From contig NZ_MTZV01000003.1 of NCBI RefSeq assembly GCF_002362315.1, positions 62,001 to 126,000 of the forward strand: a stretch of 64,000 bases of DNA, read 5' to 3'. The DNA is from Paraburkholderia acidicola. Its GTDB lineage: Bacteria > Pseudomonadota > Gammaproteobacteria > Burkholderiales > Burkholderiaceae. The position numbers and the translations under genes were made by a program. The first letter of the stretch is position 1, and the number at the start of each line of letters is the position of its first letter. This document shows, in pieces, positions 36,502 to 45,280 of this stretch. The notes under the pieces were generated by a model that saw only the letters and a list, made by a program, of their open reading frames with translations, searched no databases and was not told where the DNA came from.

Positions 36502-37767
36502 TCACGCCGCGTGACGCTTGCGATAGCCGTCGAGAAAACGCGCGATCCGGTTGATCGAGTCCGCGAGATCGTCGACGTTCGGCAGGAACACGACGCGGAA
36601 ATGGTCCGGCGTCTTCCAGTTGAAGCCGCTGCCCTGCACGAGCAGCACGCGCTCCGCGAGCAGCAGATCGAGAATGAACTGTTGATCGTTCTCGATCGGA
36701 TACATCTTCGGATCGAGTCGCGGGAACATGTAGAGCGCCGCTTCCGGTTTCACGCAGGTCACGCCGGGAATCGCGGTCAGCATGTCGTACGCGAGTTCGC
36801 GCTGCCGGTAGAGGCGCCCGCCCGGCATGATCAGCTCGTTGATGCTCTGATAGCCGCCGAGCGCGGTCTGGATCGCGTACTGGCCCGGCACGTTCGGGCA
36901 CAGCCGCATCGACGCGAGAATGCCGAGCCCTTCGAGGTAGTCCTTCGCGCGGCGCCGGTTCTCGCCGGTCATGCCCGACACGAACATCCAGCCGGCCCGG
37001 TAGCCGCACGAGCGGTAGCTTTTCGACAGGCTGTTGAACGTGACCGTCAGCACGTCCTCGGCAAGCGAGCCGATCGCCGTGTGCTGTTTGCCGTCATAGA
37101 CGATCTTGTCGTAGACCTCGTCGGCGAAGATCACGAGACCGTGTTCACGCGCAATCGCGATCAACTCGCGCAACAGATCGTCGGAGTACAGCGCGCCGGT
37201 CGGGTTGTTCGGGTTGATCACGACGAGCGCGCGGGTGTTTGGCGTGATCTTCGCGCGGATGTCGTCGGGGTCCGGCATCCAGCGGTTGGCTTCATCGCAG
37301 ATATAGTGAATCGGAGTGCCGCCGGACAGGCTCACGCCCGCTGTCCAGAGCGGATAGTCGGGCGCGGGCAGCAGAACCTCGTCGCCGTCGTTGAGCAGAC
37401 CCTGCAGGGCCATCACGATCAGCTCAGACGCACCGTTGCCGATGTAGATGTCGTCGAGTTCGACGCCCTGCACGCCTTTTTGCTGTGCGTAATGCATGAT
37501 CGCCTTGCGCGCGGCGAACACGCCCTTCGAATCCGAATAGCCGGACGAGCCCGGCAGATTCAGGATCATGTCCTGGATGATCTCGTCGGGTGCCTCGAAG
37601 CCGAACGGTGCGAGGTTGCCGATGTTCAGCTTGATGATGCGGTGGCCCTCTTCTTCGAGGCGTTTCGCGTGTTCGAGCACGGGCCCACGGATGTCGTAGC
37701 AGACATTCAGCAGCTTGTTGGATTTAAGGATCGGTTTCACGGCGGGCACTTCATCCAGGTGATTCAT
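36502..37767 (-). CDS. alaA: Alanine/glutamate-pyruvate aminotransferase (AlaA/AlaT type)
   Basis: The class I/II aminotransferase has 421 residues, with PLP-Lys249 in NSLSKSYRSCGYRAGW and the NPNNPTGALY loop. The close likeness to E. coli AlaA (YfbQ) includes the N-terminal IRGPVLEHAKRLEEEG. AlaA makes alanine from pyruvate and glutamate. It lies 72 bp upstream of hom on the same strand, an order common in betaproteobacteria. Confidence 0.92.
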   Translation of the reverse strand: MNHLDEVPAVKPILKSNKLLNVCYDIRGPVLEHAKRLEEEGHRIIKLNIGNLAPFGFEAPDEIIQDMILNLPGSSGYSDSKGVFAARKAIMHYAQQKGVQGVELDDIYIGNGASELIVMALQGLLNDGDEVLLPAPDYPLWTAGVSLSGGTPIHYICDEANRWMPDPDDIRAKITPNTRALVVINPNNPTGALYSDDLLRELIAIAREHGLVIFADEVYDKIVYDGKQHTAIGSLAEDVLTVTFNSLSKSYRSCGYRAGWMFVSGMTGENRRRAKDYLEGLGILASMRLCPNVPGQYAIQTALGGYQSINELIMPGGRLYRQRELAYDMLTAIPGVTCVKPEAALYMFPRLDPKMYPIENDQQFILDLLLAERVLLVQGSGFNWKTPDHFRVVFLPNVDDLADSINRIARFLDGYRKRHAA

Positions 37768-38249
37768 CTAGGGTAAGCGTTCAGCGTATCGTTCGGCGAC
37801 TCGCCCTGGCCAAGTCGGGCCGGGCATTGCCGAAGGACGGACACAGCGTGAGGAGCGGCGCGCCCAGCGCGCTCTTATATGAACTCCGGGGTCCAGGACC
37901 GGTGTGCCGGGGCCCTGGCAAGGCGATCCGGCACCTGCAGATCCGCCACTGGCGCCAGCGACTCGCGGGAGCGCCGGCGGGCGGGTTTGCCGGCATTTTG
38001 CGCGCGGCTCGTGACAGCGCAGGTGCGAGGGGCGCCGCAGGGCGGCTAAAAAGCTATAATTTAGCGGATTTTGGCCGACTTCCGCAATGCACCAACCGCA
38101 TCGGCAAGCCTTTTCGGCCCTGTCCGTGTCCGCTGCGCACGGCTCGCTCGCCCTGACCCGCTTCACACGTACCGCGCGTGTACCGCGTATGTACCCGGTT
38201 AACGAGCCGCCTCGCACGCGACGCCTCACGACGATCTCGGAACAGCGAT
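37768..38249. other. Divergent gene-free region between alaA and the Mth938-domain gene
   Basis: About 480 bp with no convincing coding frame. On the minus side TATAAG (37874-37879) is a possible alaA -10. On the plus side TATAAT at 38055-38060 is the likely -10 of the downstream gene, giving a long (~180 nt) leader. Several GTAC/GTGTAC near-repeats occur at 38165-38200. Confidence 0.5.
38055..38060 (+). promoter_or_regulatory. Candidate -10 for the Mth938-domain gene
   Basis: A perfect TATAAT, 190 bp upstream of the proposed TTG start. No recognisable -35. Confidence 0.4.
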
Positions 38250-38624
38250 TTGAAATTACACCAGGATTCCAGCGGCGCGCTCAACACCGTCACCGGTTAC
38301 GGCGCCGACTATGTCGAAATCAATCTTGAGCGCCATCTGGGCAGCATCATCGTGATGCCAGCCGCACCGGTCATCGCGTGGCCGGTTTCATCGTTCGACG
38401 CGCTCACCCCCGAACACTTCGCCCTGCTGGTCGAACCGGCCCCGGAAGTCGTGGTATTCGGCAGCGGCGGCCGGCTGCGCTTTCCGCATCCGCGCCTGAC
38501 AGCCGCGCTCACCGCACAGCGCATCGGCGTCGAAACGATGGATTTCAAGGCCGCCTGCCGAACCTACAACATTCTGATGGCCGAGGGCCGCAAGGTAGCG
38601 GTCGCGCTGCTGATCGAAGGCTGA
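38250..38624 (+). CDS. Mth938/DUF498 domain protein
   Basis: The 124-residue protein matches the Mth938-like (DUF498/DUF598) family, whose mitochondrial relative NDUFAF3 helps assemble complex I; the bacterial role is unknown. Motifs are VTGYGADYVEIN, SIIVMP, PEVVVFGSGGRLRFP and GVETMDFKAACRTYNILMAEGR. The start is inferred as the TTG at 38250, with GGAA 8 nt upstream, because the family begins at this KLHQDSSG stretch. The upstream frame has no similarity. Confidence 0.82.
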   Translation: MKLHQDSSGALNTVTGYGADYVEINLERHLGSIIVMPAAPVIAWPVSSFDALTPEHFALLVEPAPEVVVFGSGGRLRFPHPRLTAALTAQRIGVETMDFKAACRTYNILMAEGRKVAVALLIEG

Positions 38625-38709
38625 ACCGGGGCTGGCTGCGCTGGTAAACCCACGGAGCCCCCCACAGCGACGCAACGCCGCACGAACACGGAACGCAGAA
38701 CCCGAAGCC

Positions 38710-38741
38710 CTAAGGCCGGGCTAAGGTCGATGCAGTACACT
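38710..38741 (+). promoter_or_regulatory. PmrA-like direct repeat and -10 upstream of the arn operon
   Basis: CTAAGG occurs twice at an exact 11-bp period (38710-38715, 38721-38726), followed 9 nt later by TACACT (38736-38741). PmrA boxes in enterobacteria are CTTAAK repeats with the same 11-bp period next to the -35. The half-sites match only 4 of 6. Confidence 0.35.
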
Positions 38742-38897
38742 GCGCGGCTGCGTGCGCCGGGCCAGGTCGCAAGGCCCGCGGTATGCAGCGCCCACAAGCG
38801 CGCCGGTCGTGCCGATCGTGCGTTTGCAGGCAGTGACCATGCTTTCAACAACATCCGTACGTCCGCGTGAGGCGGCGTCGACAGAACAGGTAAACCC

Positions 38898-40580
38898 ATG
38901 AACGATACGCCGTCGAGGCTACCGCTCAACCGTACGACGATCCTGCTGCTCGTCCTTGCACTCGCTGTCATCTGGTTCGTGCCGCTCGGCTTGCGCCACC
39001 TGATTCCCAGCGACGAGGGCCGCTACGCCGAGATGGCCCGCGAAATGCTGGTGACCGGCGACTGGATCACGCCGCACTACAACGCCTACAAATACTTCGA
39101 AAAGCCGCCGCTGCAGACCTGGGCGAACGCGCTCACGTTCGCGTGGTTCGGCATCGGCGAATGGCAGGCGAGGCTGTACACGGCGCTGACCGGCTTCGCC
39201 GGCGTGCTGCTGATCGGCTTTACCGGCGCGCGTGTGTTCAACGCCGCGACCGGCGTGTTCGCAGCCGTCGTGCTCGCCAGCTCGCCGTACTGGAACCTGA
39301 TGGGCCACTTCAACACGCTCGACATGGGCCTGTCGTTCTGGATGGAGCTGACGTTGTGCGCGCTGCTGCTCGCGCAGCGGCCCAACCTGCCGGGCTCGAG
39401 CGCGCGGCTCTGGATGTGGGTGTGCTGGATCTCGATGGCGCTCGCGGTGCTGTCGAAGGGGCTGATCGGCGTGATCCTGCCCGGCGCGGTGCTGGTGATC
39501 TACACGCTCGTCGCCCGCGACTGGGCGCTATGGAAGCGCCTCTATCTGGTGAGCGGCCTGATCCTGTTCTTCGCGGTCGCGACGCCGTGGTTCGTGCTAG
39601 TGCAGCAACGCAACCCCGAGTTCCTCAATTTCTTCTTCATCGTCCAGCAGTTCGACCGCTACCTGACGCCCGAACAGAATCGCCCGGGCCCGATCTACTA
39701 CTTCGCGGCCGTGATGCTGGTCGGCTTCCTGCCGTGGCTGTCGGTGGCCGTGCAGAGCGTGCGCCATGCGCTGCGCATGCCGCGCCAGCCGAACGGCTTC
39801 TCGCCCGCGCTGGCGATGCTCGTGTGGTCCGCGTTCATCTTCGTGTTCTTCAGCGTGTCGCATTCGAAGCTCGTCTCGTACACGCTGCCGATCGCGCCCG
39901 CGCTCGCGCTGCTGATCGGCATGTATCTGCCGCTCGTGCCACGCGCGACGTTCCGCCGGCATCTCGCCGGCTACGCGGTGTTCCTGGTGGTCGCGGCGTT
40001 CGGTGCGATCTTCCTGCACTGGGCCGGCGATGCGCGTAACCCGAACGCGCTGTATCGCGAGTTCCAGCTCTGGGTGTACGCAGCGCTCGGCGTTGCGTTC
40101 GTGCTGACGCTGGTCGCGCTCTGGATCAATCGCCGCGGCCGGGCCGGCATCTTCGGTGCGACGGCGACGTTCGGGTTCGCGTGGCTGCTGTTCGGCACCA
40201 TTGGGGGCACCGGGCACGAGGTGTTCGGCCGCCTGAGTTCAGGTGCGCCGATCGCGCCGGCCATCAAGGCGGCAATCGCGAAACTGCCGCCCGACACACC
40301 GTTCTATTCGGTCGACGTGCTCGACCATACACTGCCGTTCTATATCGATCACACGATGATCATGGTCCAGCATGCCGACGAACTGGCCTTCGGCATCTCG
40401 GTTGAGCCGCAGAAGTGGGTACCGACGGTCGAGGCCTGGATCCCGCGCTGGGAAGCCGACCGCTACGCGTTAGCGCTCATGTCGCCGGCGCGCTACGACC
40501 AGTTGCTCGCGCAGCACGTACCGATGCAGGTCGTAGTGCGCGATCCGCGCCGCGTGATCGTCGAGAAGCCGCAGCCGTAA
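38898..40580 (+). CDS. arnT: Undecaprenyl phosphate-L-Ara4N:lipid A transferase ArnT
   Basis: The inner-membrane GT-C enzyme attaches 4-amino-4-deoxy-L-arabinose to lipid A, giving cationic-peptide resistance. The 560-residue product has about 12 TM segments. The ArnT signature SDEGRYAEMAREM is in the first periplasmic loop and KYFEKPPLQTW follows. It heads the arn operon here, whereas E. coli has arnBCADTEF. In Burkholderia cenocepacia Ara4N addition is reported to be essential. Confidence 0.93.
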   Translation: MNDTPSRLPLNRTTILLLVLALAVIWFVPLGLRHLIPSDEGRYAEMAREMLVTGDWITPHYNAYKYFEKPPLQTWANALTFAWFGIGEWQARLYTALTGFAGVLLIGFTGARVFNAATGVFAAVVLASSPYWNLMGHFNTLDMGLSFWMELTLCALLLAQRPNLPGSSARLWMWVCWISMALAVLSKGLIGVILPGAVLVIYTLVARDWALWKRLYLVSGLILFFAVATPWFVLVQQRNPEFLNFFFIVQQFDRYLTPEQNRPGPIYYFAAVMLVGFLPWLSVAVQSVRHALRMPRQPNGFSPALAMLVWSAFIFVFFSVSHSKLVSYTLPIAPALALLIGMYLPLVPRATFRRHLAGYAVFLVVAAFGAIFLHWAGDARNPNALYREFQLWVYAALGVAFVLTLVALWINRRGRAGIFGATATFGFAWLLFGTIGGTGHEVFGRLSSGAPIAPAIKAAIAKLPPDTPFYSVDVLDHTLPFYIDHTMIMVQHADELAFGISVEPQKWVPTVEAWIPRWEADRYALALMSPARYDQLLAQHVPMQVVVRDPRRVIVEKPQP

Positions 40581-40611
40581 GCGCCGCCATGACCCTTTAT
40601 ACGAACCTTCG

Positions 40612-40983
40612 ATGAATCCGATCTCCCTTTTTTGCATCCTCGCAGGCGTCGCGCTGAATGCCTGCGCGCAATTGCTGCTGAAAGCCGGCACGAATGCCGT
40701 TGGACACTTTGAATTCACCCGTGCGAACATCCTGCCCATTGGCTTTCGCCTCGCGACGCAGTTGCCGATCATCGGCGGGCTTGCCTGTTATGTGGTGAGC
40801 GTTGGGGTGTGGGTGGTCGGGTTGTCGCGGGTCGACGTATCGATTGCGTATCCGATGCTCTCGCTCGGCTATGTCGTCAACGCGTTCGCCGCGTGGTATT
40901 TATTCGGCGAAGTGCTGTCGATGCAGCGGCTGATCGGCATCGGCATCATCCTTATCGGCGTGTTCGTGCTGGCGCGTAGTTGA
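40612..40983 (+). CDS. SMR/EamA-type membrane protein, probable Ara4N-lipid flippase subunit (ArnE/ArnF-like)
   Basis: The 123-residue protein has four hydrophobic helices of the small multidrug resistance fold: ILAGVALNACAQLLLKAG at the start and LGYVVNAFAAWYLFGEVLS in the third/fourth segment. In E. coli, ArnE and ArnF together flip undecaprenyl-P-Ara4N. Only one such gene is present here, so a homodimer is likely. The ATG overlaps the stop of an 8-codon mini-frame (40589-40615). Confidence 0.82.
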   Translation: MNPISLFCILAGVALNACAQLLLKAGTNAVGHFEFTRANILPIGFRLATQLPIIGGLACYVVSVGVWVVGLSRVDVSIAYPMLSLGYVVNAFAAWYLFGEVLSMQRLIGIGIILIGVFVLARS

Positions 40984-41081
40984 GCACACACTTGAGCACG
41001 CAACTGAGCACGAACTGCGCCCTTGCCGACGCGACTTAAGCATCCATATACATTGCAGCCTTTTCATTGAGCGAAGCCTTC

Positions 41082-42233
41082 ATGTCCGAGTCAACCGTTC
41101 CGTTTTTGCCGTTCGTCCGCCCCGAAATCGATGAGGAAACCATCGAGGGCGTCGCCGAGGTGCTGCGTTCAGGCTGGATCACGACCGGCCCGCAGAACCA
41201 GCAGTTCGAGGCTGCGCTGTCGGCGTTCTGCGGCGGCCGTCCGGTGCGCACGTTCAACTCGGGCACGGCGACCCTCGAAGTCGGTCTGCGGATCGCAGGC
41301 GTCGGCGTGGGCGACGAAGTCATCACGACGCCCGCCTCCTGGGTCGCGACCAGCAACGTGATCCTCGAAACGGGCGCGACGCCGGTCTTCGTCGACATCG
41401 ATCCGCGTACCCGCAACATGGATCTCGATCTGCTCGAAAAAGCCATCACGAGCCGCACGAAGGCGGTCATTCCGGTTTACCTGTCGGGCCTGCCCGTCGA
41501 TATGGACCGGCTGTACGAGATTGCGCGCGCGCACAAGCTGCGCGTGATCGAAGATGCGGCGCAGGCGTTCGGTTCGACGTGGCGCGGCGAGCGCATCGGC
41601 CGGCTTGGCGACATCGTGTCGTTCAGCTTCCACGCGAACAAGAACCTGACGTCGATCGAAGGCGGCGCCCTCGTGCTGAACAACGAGGACGAAGCGCTGC
41701 TCGCACAGAAGTACCGTCTTCAGGGCGTGACGCGCACCGGCTACGACGGTATGGATTGCGATGTGCTGGGCGGCAAGTACAACCTCACCGATGTCGCCGC
41801 GCGCGTCGGTCTCGGCCAGTTCAAACATCTCGAGCGCTTTCTCGCGCAGCGCAAACAACTCGCGCGCGCCTACTTCGCAGGTCTCGAAGGCGGTGCCGCC
41901 GTGCGGCTCGGTATCGGCCTGCCGCTCGCGGACTTCGAGAACAGCAACTGGCACATGTTCCAGATCACGCTGCCGCTCGAGAAACTCTCGCTTGACCGCG
42001 GTGGTTTCATGGCGCAACTGAAGGAGCGCGGCATCGGTTCGGGCGTCCACTATCCAGCGATCCACCTGTTTTCGCTGTACCGCGCACGCGGTTTCAAGGA
42101 AGGCATGTTCCCGCATGCAGAGCGTTTCGGCGCAACGACGGTCACGTTGCCGCTCTTCACATTGATGAACGAAGGCGATGTCACACGCGTCTGTCGCGCC
42201 GTCAACGAAATTTGCGAACAATACGGAAAATAA
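41082..42233 (+). CDS. arnB: UDP-4-amino-4-deoxy-L-arabinose-oxoglutarate aminotransferase
   Basis: The PLP aminotransferase of the DegT/DnrJ/EryC1 family converts UDP-Ara4O to UDP-L-Ara4N. The 383-residue product has PLP-Lys187 in SFSFHANKNLT, IEDAAQAFGS for PLP stacking, and GSGVHYPAIHLF near the C-terminus. The ATG at 41082 is chosen; a TTG five codons earlier is open too. Confidence 0.95.
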   Translation: MSESTVPFLPFVRPEIDEETIEGVAEVLRSGWITTGPQNQQFEAALSAFCGGRPVRTFNSGTATLEVGLRIAGVGVGDEVITTPASWVATSNVILETGATPVFVDIDPRTRNMDLDLLEKAITSRTKAVIPVYLSGLPVDMDRLYEIARAHKLRVIEDAAQAFGSTWRGERIGRLGDIVSFSFHANKNLTSIEGGALVLNNEDEALLAQKYRLQGVTRTGYDGMDCDVLGGKYNLTDVAARVGLGQFKHLERFLAQRKQLARAYFAGLEGGAAVRLGIGLPLADFENSNWHMFQITLPLEKLSLDRGGFMAQLKERGIGSGVHYPAIHLFSLYRARGFKEGMFPHAERFGATTVTLPLFTLMNEGDVTRVCRAVNEICEQYGK

Positions 42234-42239
42234 GCGGAT

Positions 42240-43268
42240 ATGAGTCAAACGCAACCCGAGGTCTCGGTCATCATCCCGGTCTACAACGAGGAGGCCGGGC
42301 TCCCCGCGCTGTTTGCCCGGCTCTATCCGGCGCTTGATGCACTCGGCACGCCCTACGAAGTGATCTTCATCAACGACGGTAGCCGCGACAAATCCGCGAT
42401 GCTGCTCGCCGATGCATTCCGCGCGCGACCCGATACCACTCGCGCGATCCTGCTGAACGGCAACTACGGCCAGCACATGGCGATTCTCGCGGGCTTCGAG
42501 CAGTCGCGTGGCCAGATCGTCATCACGCTCGACGCCGATCTGCAGAACCCGCCCGAAGAAATCGCCAAGCTCGTCAACAAGATGCGTGAGGGTTACGACT
42601 ACGTCGGCACGATCCGCATGCAGCGGCAGGACAGCCTGTGGCGCCGCAAGGCATCGCGGGTGATGAACCGGCTGCGCGAACGCATCACCCGCATCAAGAT
42701 GACTGACCAGGGCTGCATGCTGCGCGCCTACAGCCGCCACATCATCGATACGATCAACCGCTGCGGCGAAATCAATACCTTCATTCCGGCGCTCGCGTAC
42801 ACCTTCGCGCAGAATCCGGTCGAAGTCGACGTCGCGCACGAAGAGCGCTTCGCCGGCGAATCGAAGTATTCGTTGTACAGCCTGATCCGTTTGAACTTCG
42901 ATCTGGTCACGGGCTTTTCGGTTGTGCCGCTGCAATGGCTGTCGTTTATCGGCGTAATCCTGTCGATCGGTTCGGCCGCGCTGTTCGTCCTGCTGCTGAT
43001 CCGCCGCTTTATCGTCGGGGCGGAAGTGCAAGGTGTGTTCACGCTGTTCGCCATCACGTTCTTCCTGCTCGGCGTGATCATCTTCGCGCTGGGTCTGCTC
43101 GGCGAATACATCGGGCGGATCTATCAGCAGGTGCGCGCGCGGCCACGCTACCTCGTGCAGACGATCCTCGAGCAACGCGACGGCGAAGCGGTGGCGAGCG
43201 CGCCACGCCAGTCGTTCGTGCAGGGCGTGCAAGCCGCCCAGGTGCTCGACTCGGAGCCGCCGCGATGA
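42240..43268 (+). CDS. arnC: Undecaprenyl-phosphate 4-deoxy-4-formamido-L-arabinose transferase
   Basis: The membrane-anchored GT2 glycosyltransferase has 342 residues. The GT-A fold begins VSVIIPVYNEEAGLP, has the metal-binding ITLDADLQNPPEE, and ends with two TM helices (~240-310). It moves formylated Ara4N from UDP to undecaprenyl phosphate. It overlaps the next gene by 4 bp (ATGA). Confidence 0.95.
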   Translation: MSQTQPEVSVIIPVYNEEAGLPALFARLYPALDALGTPYEVIFINDGSRDKSAMLLADAFRARPDTTRAILLNGNYGQHMAILAGFEQSRGQIVITLDADLQNPPEEIAKLVNKMREGYDYVGTIRMQRQDSLWRRKASRVMNRLRERITRIKMTDQGCMLRAYSRHIIDTINRCGEINTFIPALAYTFAQNPVEVDVAHEERFAGESKYSLYSLIRLNFDLVTGFSVVPLQWLSFIGVILSIGSAALFVLLLIRRFIVGAEVQGVFTLFAITFFLLGVIIFALGLLGEYIGRIYQQVRARPRYLVQTILEQRDGEAVASAPRQSFVQGVQAAQVLDSEPPR

Positions 43269-44224
43269 AACCGCGTGCGGTCGTTTTCGCCTATCACAAC
43301 GTCGGCGTGCGCTGCCTGCAGGTGCTGCTTGCACGCGGCGTCGACGTCGCACTCGTCGTCACGCACGAAGACAATCCGCAAGAAAACATCTGGTTCGGCA
43401 GCGTCGCGTCGGTGGCCGCCGAACACGGCATTGCGACCATCACACCGGCCGATCCGCGCAGCCCCGAATTGCGCGCAGCAGTCAGCGCCGCGCGCCCGGA
43501 CTTCATCTTCTCGTTTTACTACCGCCACATGTTGCCCGTCGATCTGCTCGCGCTCGCCGCACGCGGCGCGTACAACATGCACGGGTCGCTGCTGCCGAAA
43601 TACCGTGGCCGTGTGCCGACCAACTGGGCCGTGCTGAACGGCGAAACGGAAACCGGCGCGACGTTGCATGAGATGGCCGCGAAGCCCGATGCGGGCGCAA
43701 TCATCGCGCAGACGCCGGTGCCGATCCTGCCCGACGACACCGCTACACAGGTCTTCGACAAGGTCACCGTCGCCGCCGAACAGACACTGTGGCGCGTGCT
43801 GCCAGCCGTGCTCGCCGGCGAAGCGCCGCATCTGCCCAACGATCTCGCGCACGGCAGCTACTTCGGCGGACGCAAACCCGAAGACGGCCGGATCGACTGG
43901 ACGCAGCCCGCGCAGCAGGTCTACAACCTGATCCGCGCGGTCGCGCCGCCCTATCCCGGCGCGTTTACCGAGGTCGACACAACGTCTGGCACCGAGCGCT
44001 TCATCGTCGCGCGCGCCCGCCTCGTGCCGCCGGGCGCCCTCCGCGCAGATTTGCCCGTCGGCCTGCACGTAAGCGATAATGCGCTTTTTGCGATATGCGG
44101 CGATGGCCGGTCGATCGCAATCCACGAACTCTGGCGCGAACGGCAACTGCCGCACGACGGCAGCAAGACCGTCGTCACCCCAGCCGAATTTACGCAGCTC
44201 ACTCACTCCCCCCGTCATTCATGA
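43265..44224 (+). CDS. arnA: UDP-L-Ara4N formyltransferase (stand-alone N-terminal half of ArnA)
   Basis: The 319-residue protein is equivalent to residues 1-304 of E. coli ArnA. The 10-formyl-THF transferase triad is conserved: Asn104, His106 (NMHGSLLPKYRG) and Asp142. It formylates UDP-L-Ara4N to drive the pathway forward. Unlike in E. coli, a stop ends the protein before the decarboxylase half, which is encoded by the next gene with an ATGA overlap. Confidence 0.93.
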   Translation: MKPRAVVFAYHNVGVRCLQVLLARGVDVALVVTHEDNPQENIWFGSVASVAAEHGIATITPADPRSPELRAAVSAARPDFIFSFYYRHMLPVDLLALAARGAYNMHGSLLPKYRGRVPTNWAVLNGETETGATLHEMAAKPDAGAIIAQTPVPILPDDTATQVFDKVTVAAEQTLWRVLPAVLAGEAPHLPNDLAHGSYFGGRKPEDGRIDWTQPAQQVYNLIRAVAPPYPGAFTEVDTTSGTERFIVARARLVPPGALRADLPVGLHVSDNALFAICGDGRSIAIHELWRERQLPHDGSKTVVTPAEFTQLTHSPRHS

Positions 44225-45264
44225 AAAAAGTCCTGATCCTGGGTGTCAACGGCTTCATCGGCCACCACCTGTCCAAACGCATTCTCGAAACGACCGACTG
44301 GGAAGTGTTCGGCATGGACATGCAGACCGAACGTCTCGGCGATCTCGTCAACCACGAGCGGATGCATTTCTTCGAAGGCGACATCACGATCAACAAGGAG
44401 TGGGTTGAGTATCACGTGAAGAAGTGCGACGTGATCCTGCCGCTCGTCGCGATCGCTACGCCCGCGACTTACGTGAAGCAGCCGTTGCGCGTATTCGAAC
44501 TCGACTTCGAAGCGAACCTGCCGATCGTCCGCTCGGCCGTGAAGTACGGCAAGCACCTGGTCTTCCCGTCGACCTCCGAGGTCTACGGCATGTCCCCCGA
44601 CGAAGAGTTCGACCCGGACGCGTCGCCGCTCACCTACGGTCCGATCAACAAGCCGCGCTGGATCTACGCGTGCTCGAAGCAGTTGATGGACCGCGTGATC
44701 TGGGGCTACGGCATGGAGGGGCTCAACTTCACGCTGTTCCGTCCGTTCAACTGGATCGGCCCGGGCCTCGATTCGATCTACACGCCGAAGGAAGGTAGCT
44801 CGCGCGTGGTCACGCAGTTCCTCGGCCATATCGTGCGTGGCGAGAACATCAGCCTCGTCGACGGCGGCGCACAGAAACGCGCGTTCACCGATATCGACGA
44901 CGGCATCGACGCGCTGATGAAGATCATCGAAAACCGCGACGGCGTTGCTTCGGGCAAGATCTACAACATCGGCAATCCGAAGAACAATTTCTCGGTGCGC
45001 GAACTCGCCAACAAGATGCTCACGCTCGCGGCAGGCATCCCCGAGTACGCGGAAACGGCGAAGAAAGTGCAACTCGTCGAGACGACTTCGGGTGCGTACT
45101 ACGGCGCCGGCTATCAGGACGTGCAGAACCGCGTACCGAAGATCGACAACACGATGCAGGAACTCGGCTGGGCGCCGAAGTCGACCTTCGACGAAGCGCT
45201 GCGCAAGATCTTCGAAGCGTATCGCGGCCACGTTGCCGAAGCACGCGCACTCGTCGAACAGTAA
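44221..45264 (+). CDS. UDP-glucuronic acid oxidative decarboxylase (stand-alone C-terminal half of ArnA)
   Basis: The 347-residue NAD-dependent SDR enzyme is equivalent to the dehydrogenase half of ArnA. It has the Rossmann motif GVNGFIGHHL, Ser119-Glu120 in PSTSEVYG, the Tyr149/Lys153 pair in YACSKQ and Arg304 in QNRVPKI. These match E. coli Ser433, Glu434, Tyr463, Lys467 and Arg619. It makes UDP-Ara4-keto from UDP-glucuronate. It is translationally coupled to the formyltransferase gene. Confidence 0.94.
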   Translation: MKKVLILGVNGFIGHHLSKRILETTDWEVFGMDMQTERLGDLVNHERMHFFEGDITINKEWVEYHVKKCDVILPLVAIATPATYVKQPLRVFELDFEANLPIVRSAVKYGKHLVFPSTSEVYGMSPDEEFDPDASPLTYGPINKPRWIYACSKQLMDRVIWGYGMEGLNFTLFRPFNWIGPGLDSIYTPKEGSSRVVTQFLGHIVRGENISLVDGGAQKRAFTDIDDGIDALMKIIENRDGVASGKIYNIGNPKNNFSVRELANKMLTLAAGIPEYAETAKKVQLVETTSGAYYGAGYQDVQNRVPKIDNTMQELGWAPKSTFDEALRKIFEAYRGHVAEARALVEQ

Positions 45265-45280
45265 CCGTCAGAGCGCACTC

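Noticed and set aside
41169-43352. 727-codon open frame antisense to arnB/arnC
   Set aside because: Shadow of arnB and arnC, which have conserved catalytic residues.
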